A stretch of 64,000 nt of DNA from a virus. The notes under the pieces are model-generated. The model made no database searches, was not told the origin of the DNA, and saw nothing but the letters and a program-made list of their open reading frames with translations. This document shows, in pieces, positions 12,762-19,024 of this stretch. Each line of letters begins with the position of its first letter. The first letter of the stretch is position 1. The translations under genes and the position numbers were made by a program. The stretch is taken from IMG/VR virus record IMGVR_UViG_3300028025_003852, positions 1 to 64,000 of that record. The stretch is one strand, 5' to 3'.

Positions 12762-13138
12762 TATAAACTTCCTCCTGTTACGTCTCCGATAACAGTGATT
12801 GTACCAATGACAGGTGTCCAAACAGTATCATCAATAGTTACCTGGAGATCAAAAGCTAATTCTGCGACTACTGCCTTGTATCCGATTCCCCAAAATTTTG
12901 TAATTTCTGCAGGTGCCGTAATTTCTACGTATCCACTTCCTGCAGATGTTTCAAGTTCGTCTAGAACATCTCCCTTAAAATCATATGCGTATGAAGCATA
13001 TTCCCAAGTTGATGTAGAATATTTTGTTACTTCGTCATCCTGTAAAAACTCTACACGAAGTACAGCGGTGTCGCCTCGAACGACAGTCCATTTCATGTTA
13101 TATGGATTTGCACCAAAAATATCAGCGACGGTAGTCAT
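12761..13138 (-). CDS. BppU-like baseplate/tail protein, paralogue
   Basis: A 125-residue protein with KWTVVRGDTAVLRVEF, paralogous to the protein at 9344-9754. The ATG at 13138 gives the expected N-terminus (MTTVADIFGANP); an upstream GTG at 13174 is possible but lies before the TATAAT box at the start. First gene of the fibre cluster on this strand, so its promoter may drive much of it. Confidence 0.7.
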   Translation of the reverse strand: MTTVADIFGANPYNMKWTVVRGDTAVLRVEFLQDDEVTKYSTSTWEYASYAYDFKGDVLDELETSAGSGYVEITAPAEITKFWGIGYKAVVAELAFDLQVTIDDTVWTPVIGTITVIGDVTGGSL

Positions 13139-13167
13139 AGTAATTCTATTATACACCACTAATAGGA

Positions 13168-13214
13168 CTGGCACCCGAAAATAGTGGGTATGAGAGACGT
13201 TCGAGTGCCAGCCA
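13168..13214. other. Hairpin in the intergenic space before the fibre cluster
   Basis: Inverted repeat CTGGCAC ... GTGCCAG (7 bp) with a loop of about 29 bases. No U-tract on either strand, so a role as terminator is uncertain. The following 13215-13433 is AT-rich with no gene. Confidence 0.4.
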
Positions 13215-13433
13215 TAATTATTATAACATATTGTAACAATTTGATAACAAAAAAATAAAAATCATTGATATATCAACACTGTTATATAATCGTTACAACA
13301 TTGTTATAGAAACGTTACCAAATACATGCTCGGGGTATGCTATGGTATATAAAGATAATAGATACTAAGAAAACTCTCTCTTAGAGATAGCTTCTCAATA
13401 AAAGAAAAACAATCCGAAGGATTAAGGATAAGT

Positions 13434-13751
13434 CTATTCTTTATTAGACTTATTGTTAGATACATAGCTTATAAACATTTCTGTAAGCCTATCTATTTTT
13501 CCATCTATCTTTTCGTGGAACTGTTCTCCACGTTCATTCTGCTCTTTTAGATGAATCACATCTGTTTCAAGTCTAGTAACCTGATCCTTTATTGATGATC
13601 CACCATTTGGCTTAAGTTCATGTCTGATCTCTTCAAACTGTTCTTTGGCAAATGCCTTAATGTAGAATCTAAGAATAGCGAATAGAATTCCAGCTACTGC
13701 TGAAACGCCAATTATGATTGCTATAATAGCTTGCCACTCTTCAATTGTCAT
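13434..13751 (-). CDS. Holin-like membrane protein
   Basis: A 105-residue protein with one N-terminal transmembrane helix (AIIAIIIGVSAVAGILFAIL), the short motif ELKPNGGSSIKDQVTRLE and a charged coiled-coil C-terminus. This layout (one helix, then a cytoplasmic coiled coil) is frequent in actinophage proteins annotated as holin or DUF2746-like. A GGATATAAT box ends nine bases before the ATG. Holin function is inferred from form only. Confidence 0.65.
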   Translation of the reverse strand: MTIEEWQAIIAIIIGVSAVAGILFAILRFYIKAFAKEQFEEIRHELKPNGGSSIKDQVTRLETDVIHLKEQNERGEQFHEKIDGKIDRLTEMFISYVSNNKSNKE

Positions 13752-14032
13752 GATATATTAATTATATCCTGAGTTTTTAATAAAATTACTACATGTTGTA
13801 TGAAACATTCCCTGGATACACAATATACTTAATTAATCGCTCTTAAATCGCGGCGTAAAATTCGGCGGCGTATAGAGATACCAAACACATACCAAATACC
13901 ACTATCTAAATATGTGTGATATCCTGGATATAACCCAGTCAAGTGCTTTCGGAAACCAGCGTAGTTGGTTCTTTAAACCAGCACAAATTTTCTCCTTATG
14001 CAGATAGGGAGATTTTTTGTTATACTATATAT
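13752..14032. other. Divergent promoter region
   Basis: The 281 bases between the minus-strand structural arm and the plus-strand early arm hold no gene. Seen here: a TATAAT box for the left gene (13761-13769, minus), a TGTTATACT box for the right gene, the direct repeat CGGCGTA twice near 13850-13880, CCTGGATA twice, and a small hairpin TTGGTTCTTTAAACCAG near 13970. The arrangement fits a main regulatory switch between the two arms (inference). Confidence 0.5.
14018..14026 (+). promoter_or_regulatory. Extended -10 promoter TGTTATACT, leaderless
   Basis: TGTTATACT followed by six bases and the ATG of the DUF6171-like gene. Confidence 0.65.
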
Positions 14033-14242
14033 ATGGGAAAAGTTGGAGATGATGTAAGCATATGGGATTTGCTTGATCCTAATATGCCGAGAAGTACAAG
14101 AGAACTTATGGAATCAAGATTGGCTATTTGTTATGAATGCCCTTTCTTTTTAAAAGGATCAAAGCGATGCTCCAAATGTGGATGTTTTATGAAGCTTAAG
14201 GTTTCTCTTGAACAGGCTAAGTGTCCTATGCATAAATGGTAA
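14033..14242 (+). CDS. DUF6171-like zinc-ribbon protein
   Basis: A 69-residue protein. Its second half, CYECPFFLKGSKRCSKCGCF and then KCPMHKW, matches the four-Cys pattern of the small DUF6171 phage family. The ATG at 14033 is preferred over the upstream in-frame start because a TGTTATACT box lies six bases before it. First gene of the plus-strand arm. Function unknown; probably nucleic-acid or protein binding through zinc. Confidence 0.75.
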   Translation: MGKVGDDVSIWDLLDPNMPRSTRELMESRLAICYECPFFLKGSKRCSKCGCFMKLKVSLEQAKCPMHKW

Positions 14243-14287
14243 TATATCCCTTTCAGGAGCAACTGCGTTGCTAATACCTCCGAAATT

Positions 14288-14296
14288 TGATACAAT
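14288..14296 (+). promoter_or_regulatory. Extended -10 promoter TGATACAAT, leaderless
   Basis: TGATACAAT, six bases, then the ATG of the small HTH gene at 14303. Confidence 0.6.
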
Positions 14297-14302
14297 AGAT
14301 CT

Positions 14303-14482
14303 ATGACATATTATTCAGAAATCATCAATAAAGAAATGCTTGAACAAAACTTTGTTACTCAAAGAAAGACATCAAGACAGATTGCTCGTGAGTTTCACAT
14401 CTCAAGAAGAATGGTTAATAAGTATCTTCTTGACTATGGATTTATTAATGTAAAAGATTTAGAAGATAATGATCTTCCCTAG
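14303..14482 (+). CDS. Small helix-turn-helix DNA-binding protein
   Basis: A 59-residue protein with a helix-turn-helix: TSRQIAREFHISRRMVNKYL. The recognition helix is basic. A leaderless promoter lies directly upstream. It could regulate the repeated promoters of this arm, but nothing in the sequence proves it. A similar minimal HTH protein is at 52136-52273. Confidence 0.7.
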   Translation: MTYYSEIINKEMLEQNFVTQRKTSRQIAREFHISRRMVNKYLLDYGFINVKDLEDNDLP

Positions 14483-14503
14483 CTACCCTCTGAGATTTGT
14501 AAA

Positions 14504-14584
14504 ATGCTAGGAGATATCTTTGGTGGCCTTGTTGCTATAGTAGCTATCTTTGCTTTGATTGTTTATCTATCAGGATTGTACTGA
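14504..14584 (+). CDS. Possible micro-membrane protein
   Basis: A 26-residue ORF made almost wholly of one hydrophobic helix (GGLVAIVAIFALIVYLSGLY). No clear ribosome site. Kept as tentative because several similar micro-membrane proteins occur in this arm. Confidence 0.35.
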   Translation: MLGDIFGGLVAIVAIFALIVYLSGLY

Positions 14585-14771
14585 TCCATACCCTGGACCT
14601 TCTGAAAAATTATTGTTTTTCGATTTGGACATTTTCTGAATATTTTGTATTTGTGAACGATACACACTTTACAGTAACAATTCAAGTAAATTAGTCCGCA
14701 CACTGGTATCCGCCCTGCCTCAAAAAATATTCTAATCTATTTTTAGACTTATCGGCGTGTCGCATTGTCAT

Positions 14772-14793
14772 TGTCCGTGGTGCATGATAGGTT
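14772..14793 (+). promoter_or_regulatory. TGTCNG-class promoter
   Basis: TGTCCG, seven bases, TGATAGGTT. First member of the repeated promoter family; the 14585-14822 gap otherwise holds no gene. Confidence 0.6.
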
Positions 14794-14822
14794 ATAGATA
14801 ACAACAAAGAATGGATAACAAA

Positions 14823-14897
14823 ATGGAAACAGGTTGCTACTCAGAGTGTGAGTATGTGTGTGAGTGTGTGCAGTATAAGGTAGGTGCAAGCAAATGA
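14823..14897 (+). CDS. Cys-rich micropeptide
   Basis: A 24-residue ORF with four Cys (GCYSECEYVCECV), a possible metal-binding peptide. Its stop overlaps the next start (ATGA), so the pair would be translationally coupled. Confidence 0.4.
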   Translation: METGCYSECEYVCECVQYKVGASK

Positions 14898-15031
14898 AGT
14901 GTGAAGTGTGTGACTACTTTGACGCTAATGAAGTCATGGTATACAAGACAGAGATACTTAACTTATCTATGGTAGTCATGTGTGACTATTGCTTTCACGA
15001 GATATTGGAGATGAAGAATGAAACGGTCTAA
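14894..15031 (+). CDS. Small zinc-finger-like protein
   Basis: A 45-residue protein with CEVC near the N-terminus and CDYC in the middle plus a nearby His, a typical CxxC...CxxC zinc site. Overlaps the genes on both sides by a few bases. Function unknown. Confidence 0.6.
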   Translation: MKCEVCDYFDANEVMVYKTEILNLSMVVMCDYCFHEILEMKNETV

Positions 15032-15149
15032 GGCGTACTATGTAACAAGGGGTATTGCTAGGGCATTGACTCTATTGGTCAAAGCATCTTTGGTTGTTGG
15101 TGTAGTGTATGTGTTTGTGTTGTTGTATTGGGGAGCATTCTATCCCTAA
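15018..15149 (+). CDS. Small membrane protein
   Basis: A 43-residue protein: a basic N-terminus (MKRSKAYYVTRGIAR), then one transmembrane helix (SLVVGVVYVFVLLYWGAF). It starts inside the end of the zinc-finger gene. Function unknown. Confidence 0.55.
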   Translation: MKRSKAYYVTRGIARALTLLVKASLVVGVVYVFVLLYWGAFYP

Positions 15150-15180
15150 CGGCGTGTCGCCTTGACATACCCCCAGATCC

Positions 15181-15195
15181 AGGGCCGGGCGGCCT
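15181..15195. repeat. GGGCCGG repeat element (short form)
   Basis: Degenerate copy of the GGGCCGG-type element, directly followed by a perfect DnaA-box sequence (TGTGGATAA at 15193-15203). The flanking CGGCGTGTCG...TTGACATACCC is repeated at 15760. Confidence 0.5.
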
Positions 15196-15250
15196 GTGGA
15201 TAACTATGTTACCATTTCGTTATAAGAAACACCCTATATGGGCTTTACAT

Positions 15251-15272
15251 TGTCCGTGGTCTGTGATAGTCT
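15251..15272 (+). promoter_or_regulatory. TGTCNG-class promoter
   Basis: TGTCCG, seven bases, TGATAGTCT; upstream of the gene at 15375. Confidence 0.6.
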
Positions 15273-15374
15273 GAAGACATAAGATAAAGAAACAGAGAGA
15301 GTGAGCCTAGCAAATAAGGTCGCAAGACATGAGCCTAGCAAATAAATCTCTCAATAAAGAATAGGAAATAGAAA

Positions 15375-15569
15375 ATGACATTAGCAGAAACAGGAATCAA
15401 GCAAGACTTGACTATCGGTAACGTGGTTGCCATTAGCCGTAAAGGTGTAATTCGTGCAAGCGGAATCATCGAATCAGTAAAGCAAATTAACCAAGACCGC
15501 TTTGACGTAACTTTCACTAACGGAAAGACTGAGTCAATGGTATGGGGAAAGACGCTCACCGTAGTTTGA
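15375..15569 (+). CDS. Small beta-barrel-like hypothetical protein
   Basis: A 64-residue protein of short beta strands (GNVVAISRKGVIRASGIIESV, DRFDVTFTNGKTES), reminiscent of KOW/SH3-like barrels. The protein at 20517-20663 has a similar layout (GDTFTTQKSGVSGTVQEI). Function unknown. Confidence 0.6.
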   Translation: MTLAETGIKQDLTIGNVVAISRKGVIRASGIIESVKQINQDRFDVTFTNGKTESMVWGKTLTVV

Positions 15570-15570
15570 G

Positions 15571-15592
15571 TGTCAGACCCTCATGTTAGAAT
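15571..15592 (+). promoter_or_regulatory. TGTCNG-class promoter
   Basis: TGTCAG, seven bases, TGTTAGAAT, immediately after the preceding stop codon. Confidence 0.65.
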
Positions 15593-15616
15593 AAAAACAA
15601 CAAGAAAGGAAAACTA

Positions 15617-15760
15617 ATGTATATTGTAGAAGTAATCAAGAAGGGAGTCGGAGTCGTTGAGACTTTCGGCTCACGGTCTAAGGCAGAAGCAGAAGCACAA
15701 AAGAACGCTTATGCTCTCATGTATCCTGACCATGTAGTAATGATTGAATGGAGTAACTAA
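15617..15760 (+). CDS. Hypothetical small protein
   Basis: A 47-residue ORF (starts MYIVEVIKKGVGVVETFGS) behind an AGAAAGGAAAACTA leader typical of this arm. A beta-hairpin plus an Ala/Glu helix can be guessed. Function unknown. Confidence 0.6.
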   Translation: MYIVEVIKKGVGVVETFGSRSKAEAEAQKNAYALMYPDHVVMIEWSN

Positions 15761-15791
15761 CGGCGTGTCGGCTTGACATACCCTGGCAATC

Positions 15792-15813
15792 GGGGGCCGG
15801 GCGATCCGGCCGC
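15792..15813. repeat. GGGCCGG-GATC-CCGGCC inverted repeat
   Basis: Perfect hairpin GGCCGG/CCGGCC around GCGAT, followed by a second DnaA-box sequence (TGTGGATAA, 15815-15823). Likely terminator or structural element between transcription units. Confidence 0.6.
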
Positions 15814-15878
15814 CTGTGGATAACTATTTACGAGAATTATTCTACGAGGCGGAAAACTATGCCCTAAAAACTTTTCAC

Positions 15879-15900
15879 TGTCCGTCGCCCATGTTAGAAT
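15879..15900 (+). promoter_or_regulatory. TGTCNG-class promoter
   Basis: TTTTCA -35-like box, then TGTCCG, seven bases, TGTTAGAAT. Confidence 0.7.
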
Positions 15901-15926
15901 GAAGACGTAAAGAAAGGTAAACTAAA

Positions 15927-16106
15927 ATGGAAATCAAAGAAATCAGAAAGAACGGAATCGGAAACGGTTTCTCAGTAATCAACCCTCAAGATGGGTTCCG
16001 CAAGGATAACACCATCTGGAATGGCACTTGCTCAGAGTGTGGTGAACGAGTGTATAACTCAGTAATGACTAAGTATGAGTGGAAACACCAGACCAAGTGT
16101 GTTTGA
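15927..16106 (+). CDS. Hypothetical small protein with CxxC
   Basis: A 59-residue protein with CSEC near residue 35 and a further Cys close to the C-terminus, possibly metal-binding. Leader AAAGGTAAACTAAA precedes the ATG. Function unknown. Confidence 0.6.
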   Translation: MEIKEIRKNGIGNGFSVINPQDGFRKDNTIWNGTCSECGERVYNSVMTKYEWKHQTKCV

Positions 16107-16107
16107 C

Positions 16108-16129
16108 TGTCTGAGGCTACTGCTAAAAT
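16108..16129 (+). promoter_or_regulatory. TGTCNG-class promoter
   Basis: TGTCTG, seven bases, TGCTAAAAT, directly after the stop codon. Confidence 0.6.
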
Positions 16130-16155
16130 AAAGACATAAAGAAAGGATAACTAAA

Positions 16156-16278
16156 ATGAAAGAATGTTTCTTGTGTGATGAGGGCACTACTGCCACTACT
16201 GTATCACCATACAACTACCCCGTTTGTGCTAGCCACTACAGCGAAGACATCCGTGAATTCGCTACCGACTACTCATAG
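16156..16278 (+). CDS. Small Cys/His protein
   Basis: A 40-residue ORF with CFLC, a further Cys (VCASH) and His, like a miniature zinc knuckle. Preceded by GAAAGGATAACTAAA. Function unknown. Confidence 0.55.
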   Translation: MKECFLCDEGTTATTVSPYNYPVCASHYSEDIREFATDYS

Positions 16279-16309
16279 ACAATAACCAACAACGAAAGGT
16301 AAAACTAAA

Positions 16310-16471
16310 ATGACAAATCACGAACGTATCTCTGGAATCTTAGAGACAATTCGAATTGCAAAGGGTGCAGAGTCTCACTCTGACGTTATGCCCTATGTGA
16401 TAGGCATGATGACCGCCGTCCTCAACGACTCACAGCTTGAGGCTATGGAAGAGGTAGCCAAGCAATACTAA
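16310..16471 (+). CDS. Hypothetical small helical protein
   Basis: A 53-residue, mostly helical ORF (ISGILETIRIAKGAESHSD). It follows the previous gene by about 30 bases including an ACGAAAGGT leader. Function unknown. Confidence 0.55.
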   Translation: MTNHERISGILETIRIAKGAESHSDVMPYVIGMMTAVLNDSQLEAMEEVAKQY

Positions 16472-16491
16472 CATATTCCAGAAATGGAATG

Positions 16492-16515
16492 TGGGGCCGG
16501 TTGATCCGGCCGCCC
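16492..16515. repeat. GGGCCGG-GATC-CCGGCC inverted repeat
   Basis: GGGGCCGG, TTGAT, CCGGCCGCCCC: strong hairpin between two transcription units, likely terminator. Confidence 0.65.
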
Positions 16516-16574
16516 CTCTTCCTATTTACGAAGGCTATTAAAAACCCTGGACTTTTGACCGCTGGACTTTTCAC

Positions 16575-16596
16575 TGTCCGACGTATCTGTTATTCT
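16575..16596 (+). promoter_or_regulatory. TGTCNG-class promoter
   Basis: TTTTCA at 16568-16573, 17 bases to TATTCT; TGTCCG and TGTTATTCT in place. Confidence 0.7.
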
Positions 16597-16624
16597 TGTA
16601 TTACAAACAACGAAAGGATAACTA

Positions 16625-16813
16625 ATGCGATTCGACCCTATTTTTGGTGAGGCTAACGAGATTGTTGGCTACCTCGACGACATGGGCAACGAGTGGACTG
16701 TCGAGCAGGTCGAGGACTACTGGGATGTCTCGGGCAACGAGCCTGACGGCATGTGGCTTGATGAGGACGCTCTCAACTCTATCGGCTGGGGTAGCGACGA
16801 GGCTTACTTCTAA
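16625..16813 (+). CDS. Hypothetical acidic protein
   Basis: A 62-residue, strongly acidic protein (GYLDDMGNEWTVEQVEDYW). The leader ACGAAAGGATAACTA sits right before the ATG. Acidic early phage proteins sometimes mimic DNA or inhibit host enzymes, but no homologue is recognised. Confidence 0.6.
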   Translation: MRFDPIFGEANEIVGYLDDMGNEWTVEQVEDYWDVSGNEPDGMWLDEDALNSIGWGSDEAYF

Positions 16814-16821
16814 ACTACCCA

Positions 16822-16840
16822 AAGGGGGGCCGGGGGCCGT
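16822..16840. repeat. GGGCCGG repeat element (degenerate)
   Basis: GGGGGGCCGGGGGCC after a stop codon, followed by GTTAC/TTACG repeats. Same place in the cassette as the perfect copies. Confidence 0.5.
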
Positions 16841-16881
16841 TATCAAATCGTTACATTGGATTACGTACATTACGTTTTCAC

Positions 16882-16903
16882 TGTCAGTCGCTCGTGTTAT
16901 TCT
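16882..16903 (+). promoter_or_regulatory. TGTCNG-class promoter
   Basis: TTTTCA, C, TGTCAG, seven bases, TGTTATTCT. Confidence 0.7.
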
Positions 16904-16927
16904 TGTATTACAACGAAAGGAAAACTA

Positions 16928-17095
16928 ATGGACAAGCAAATACTGGTATCGGTTTGGGTGCTCAATCAGTGGGCAGAAAACGCTCGTGTTGAGCAGGAGT
17001 ACTGGATTGAGAACAACAACGACGGATTGGCAGGCTACTTCGGTGGTCGGGCTGCTGCCTATGAGTTTTTACTCGCTGAGTATGCCAAAGACTAG
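16928..17095 (+). CDS. Hypothetical small protein
   Basis: A 55-residue protein (MDKQILVSVWVLNQWAEN, then a helix AAAYEFLLAEYAKD). The ATG at 16928 is chosen for its ACGAAAGGAAAACTA leader; upstream in-frame codons overlap the promoter. Function unknown. Confidence 0.6.
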   Translation: MDKQILVSVWVLNQWAENARVEQEYWIENNNDGLAGYFGGRAAAYEFLLAEYAKD

Positions 17096-17117
17096 TGTCA
17101 TAGGCTACTGCTAAACT
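17096..17117 (+). promoter_or_regulatory. TGTCNG-class promoter
   Basis: TGTCAT, seven bases, TGCTAAACT, just after the stop. Confidence 0.55.
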
Positions 17118-17149
17118 AAAACTAACAACAACGAAAAGGACACAATAAA

Positions 17150-17335
17150 ATGATGACACGCAAAGACTATGTTTCAACTGCTAAGATTCTCAATGACCTT
17201 TGGCTTGATTTGCCAATCAGTAACATTGACCTGTTTGAGGATACCGTTATGGCTTTCTCTAAAATGTTTGCAGAAGATAACGAACGATTCGACCACAAGA
17301 TTTTTTATAACGCTTGTTTCAAGGAGGAATACTAA
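17150..17335 (+). CDS. Hypothetical small helical protein
   Basis: A 61-residue, mostly helical protein (TAKILNDLWLDLPISNIDLF). ACGAAAAGGA leader. Its stop overlaps the next start (TAATG). Function unknown. Confidence 0.6.
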   Translation: MMTRKDYVSTAKILNDLWLDLPISNIDLFEDTVMAFSKMFAEDNERFDHKIFYNACFKEEY

Positions 17336-17463
17336 TGAACCTGGTACCATTGTTTGCTGTAATGTTTGGGCTACTCGTAATCAATACCGTGATTATTTTG
17401 TACCTGTTGGCTAAATACAAAGAAGCCAAGCATGAGGCACAGATAAACCGACCACCCTTCTAG
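17335..17463 (+). CDS. Small membrane protein
   Basis: A 42-residue protein with one transmembrane helix (LFAVMFGLLVINTVIILYLL) and a basic cytoplasmic tail. An AAGGAGG site lies in the end of the upstream gene, so the two are co-translated. Function unknown. Confidence 0.6.
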   Translation: MNLVPLFAVMFGLLVINTVIILYLLAKYKEAKHEAQINRPPF

Positions 17464-17482
17464 GAGGGCCGGACGATCTTCG
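17464..17482. repeat. GGGCCGG repeat element (degenerate)
   Basis: GAGGGCCGGACGATC after a stop codon, followed by GTTACGA. Partial copy of the element. Confidence 0.45.
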
Positions 17483-17523
17483 TTATAAAGTTGTTACGAA
17501 GACCTTACGAAACGCCCTGGAAA

Positions 17524-17545
17524 TGTCCGAGGTATCTGCTAAGAT
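17524..17545 (+). promoter_or_regulatory. TGTCNG-class promoter, leaderless
   Basis: TGTCCG, seven bases, TGCTAAGAT; the ATG at 17552 follows six bases later, so the mRNA would lack a leader. The two downstream tRNAs are probably made from the same transcript. Confidence 0.65.
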
Positions 17546-17551
17546 TAGTAT

Positions 17552-17719
17552 ATGAAGAAAAAGACCAAGCACAAAGCAACAGAAAACAAAGCCTACATCG
17601 AGGCTATGCGTGAGTTGCGTCGCTCCAATGCGGCTACTGCCCATGACAACCGACCTAACCGTCAACGCACTCGTGGTGCAGTCAAGGCTCATGCTATTGG
17701 AGAATACAAGGCTCTGTAA
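17552..17719 (+). CDS. Small basic protein overlapping tRNA-Asp
   Basis: A 55-residue, very basic protein (MKKKTKHKATENKAY, RPNRQRTRG), probably nucleic-acid binding. Its last codons and stop lie inside the 5' acceptor stem of tRNA-Asp (10-base overlap), so the message and tRNA share one transcript and are mutually exclusive after processing. No family recognised. Confidence 0.6.
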   Translation: MKKKTKHKATENKAYIEAMRELRRSNAATAHDNRPNRQRTRGAVKAHAIGEYKAL

Positions 17720-17785
17720 CTCAGTGGTTAGAGTGCCACCCTGTCACGGTGGAAGTCGCCAGTTCAAGTCTGGTCAGAGTCGCCA
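17710..17785 (+). tRNA. tRNA-Asp (GUC)
   Basis: Cloverleaf read by eye: acceptor GGCTCTG/CAGAGTC, anticodon stem CCACC/GGTGG with loop CTGTCAC (anticodon GTC), T-arm GCCAG-TTCAAGT-CTGGT, and an encoded CCA. One base before the tRNA-Asn gene. Confidence 0.95.
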
Positions 17786-17786
17786 A

Positions 17787-17861
17787 TCCCCTTTAGCTCA
17801 ACGGCAGAGCAACGAGCTGTTAACTCGTAGGTTCTTGGTTCGAATCCAAGAGGGGGAGCCA
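17787..17861 (+). tRNA. tRNA-Asn (GUU)
   Basis: Acceptor TCCCCTT/AGGGGGA, anticodon stem ACGAG/CTCGT with loop CTGTTAA (anticodon GTT), T-arm CTTGG-TTCGAAT-CCAAG, encoded CCA. Tandem with tRNA-Asp. Confidence 0.95.
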
Positions 17862-17878
17862 GGATCCGGCCCCACCTT
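17861..17878 (+). terminator. Likely end of the tRNA transcript
   Basis: GGATCCGGCCCC then CACCTTTT directly after the tRNA-Asn CCA: half of the GGGCCGG element followed by a short T-run. Confidence 0.4.
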
Positions 17879-17883
17879 TTCAC

Positions 17884-17905
17884 TGTCAGTCGTAGGTGTT
17901 ACGAT
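17884..17905 (+). promoter_or_regulatory. TGTCNG-class promoter
   Basis: TTTTCA, C, TGTCAG, seven bases, TGTTACGAT. Confidence 0.7.
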
Positions 17906-17932
17906 AGTATTACAAACGAAAGGAAATTAGCC

Positions 17933-18112
17933 GTGGCTTATGTGTCTGAGTATGGTAACTATGGTGGTGAGGGAGTAATTGTATTCCCAGACTATCAACT
18001 TACCCCTGAACAATGGGATGAATTAGATATTCTTCCAGACAACGACAAGATGTCGTATGTTAAGCGTATTTTTGATGAAAACGAGTTTGGATATATGGAG
18101 TTTAACGACTGA
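17933..18112 (+). CDS. Hypothetical small acidic protein
   Basis: A 59-residue protein starting at GTG behind ACGAAAGGAAATTAGCC. Acidic, with ILPDNDKMSYVKRIFDENEF. Contains LTPEQWDEL; a related LTPEQADEH occurs in the protein at 18857. Stop overlaps the next ATG. Confidence 0.6.
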   Translation: MAYVSEYGNYGGEGVIVFPDYQLTPEQWDELDILPDNDKMSYVKRIFDENEFGYMEFND

Positions 18113-18291
18113 TGAAACGTGAATCATACATTCCACCCAAGGGAATCTCAGAAAAAGAGTTCCTCACAATAGTTGCAAATGACCTAGTAGATATGCTAGT
18201 CTTAAAAGAGGTAGACTTTACCTATGTTCCAAGTGTTCGTGACTTCATTGTCAAGTATTCCAAATCCCGACACCGAAAGGGTAGAAAATGA
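18112..18291 (+). CDS. Hypothetical small protein
   Basis: A 59-residue protein with a helical middle (EFLTIVANDLVDMLVLKEVD) and a very basic C-terminus (SKSRHRKGRK). Overlaps both neighbours by a few bases. Function unknown. Confidence 0.6.
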   Translation: MKRESYIPPKGISEKEFLTIVANDLVDMLVLKEVDFTYVPSVRDFIVKYSKSRHRKGRK

Positions 18292-18431
18292 GAAGCAATC
18301 CATTCCCCGAAGATGAACAGGCTACCGAAATCATGGAAGCCCTAGACGACTACTATGCAAATCCTCAAGAGTATTCATTCCGTGACCTTGAGGAAATCTT
18401 CCAAGACCGTGACCCATTCGAGTTTCTCTAA
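18288..18431 (+). CDS. Hypothetical small acidic protein
   Basis: A 47-residue acidic helical protein (EDEQATEIMEALDDYYANP). Starts inside the end of the previous gene, after an AAAGGG site. Function unknown. Confidence 0.55.
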   Translation: MRSNPFPEDEQATEIMEALDDYYANPQEYSFRDLEEIFQDRDPFEFL

Positions 18432-18440
18432 GGAGTAGTA

Positions 18441-18650
18441 ATGCCCAAGTATCGCATAAAGGCGACGGTAACGGTAGAGATGAACCTACCTGACGACTTC
18501 GACCCCAATAGGGATAACGAAGGAGACATTCTCTATTCCCTTGATGGATACATTCGTGAAGATGGTGTAGACGGTTGGAGACTGTGGAAGGCCGCATTGG
18601 CTGACAATGGTATGTGGCACAATGACGCAGACTATAAAATCGTAGAATGA
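18441..18650 (+). CDS. Hypothetical protein
   Basis: A 69-residue protein: an N-terminal beta strand (KYRIKATVTVEMNLPDD), then an acidic region with aromatic residues. An AAGGAG site lies upstream and the stop overlaps the next start. The opening (beta strand 'xIxxxVxVxV') recurs in the protein at 24236. Function unknown. Confidence 0.6.
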   Translation: MPKYRIKATVTVEMNLPDDFDPNRDNEGDILYSLDGYIREDGVDGWRLWKAALADNGMWHNDADYKIVE

Positions 18651-18790
18651 ACATACCCCTAATTGTTATAACAGGGTTTGTATGCTTTGTGGTTTTCTTT
18701 CCGCTAATTGCTTATATCTTTTATGCCGTCGAGGTTTTGAGTTATAAGTTTGGTAACAAGGTTGACGATACAGCAAATTTGGAGGACTAG
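18647..18790 (+). CDS. Small membrane protein
   Basis: A 47-residue protein dominated by one or two hydrophobic helices (IPLIVITGFVCFVVFFPLIA) with an acidic C-terminus. Overlaps the preceding gene by four bases. Function unknown. Confidence 0.55.
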   Translation: MNIPLIVITGFVCFVVFFPLIAYIFYAVEVLSYKFGNKVDDTANLED

Positions 18791-18803
18791 GGGGGCCGGG
18801 CCG
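18790..18803. repeat. GGGCCGG repeat element (short form)
   Basis: GGGGGGCCGGGCCGC between a stop and the next promoter; degenerate copy. Confidence 0.45.
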
Positions 18804-18810
18804 CTTTCAC

Positions 18811-18832
18811 TGTCAGAGGTGCGTGTCATAAT
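18811..18832 (+). promoter_or_regulatory. TGTCNG-class promoter
   Basis: TTTCAC, TGTCAG, seven bases, TGTCATAAT. Confidence 0.65.
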
Positions 18833-18856
18833 GGTATTACAACGAAAGGAAAAATT

Positions 18857-18979
18857 ATGCCGAATATGAAACTCATCCCCACTCGTGCAGGATATGTCTA
18901 TGAGTGTGTTGAGTGTGACTTTCAACTCACACCTGAGCAAGCAGACGAACACGAATGTATGACCGTCTTTAGTTTTTAG
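18857..18979 (+). CDS. Small zinc-finger-like protein
   Basis: A 40-residue protein with CVEC, then HEC: a C2HC-type arrangement (YECVECDFQLTPEQADEHEC). ACGAAAGGAAAAATT leader. Possibly a mini zinc finger; function unknown. Confidence 0.6.
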   Translation: MPNMKLIPTRAGYVYECVECDFQLTPEQADEHECMTVFSF

Positions 18980-19001
18980 TGTCAGACGCTACTGTTAGAA
19001 T
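18980..19001 (+). promoter_or_regulatory. TGTCNG-class promoter
   Basis: TGTCAG, seven bases, TGTTAGAAT, starting at the stop codon of the previous gene. Confidence 0.65.
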
Positions 19002-19024
19002 AAGAGAAACGAAAGGAAAACGCA

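Noticed and set aside
13168-13214. CTGGCAC/GTGCCAG inverted repeat as attachment site
   Set aside because: No integrase and no tRNA nearby; kept only as a hairpin.
17610-17930. ORF running across both tRNA genes
   Set aside because: It overlaps two clear tRNAs and has no ribosome site or family pattern.
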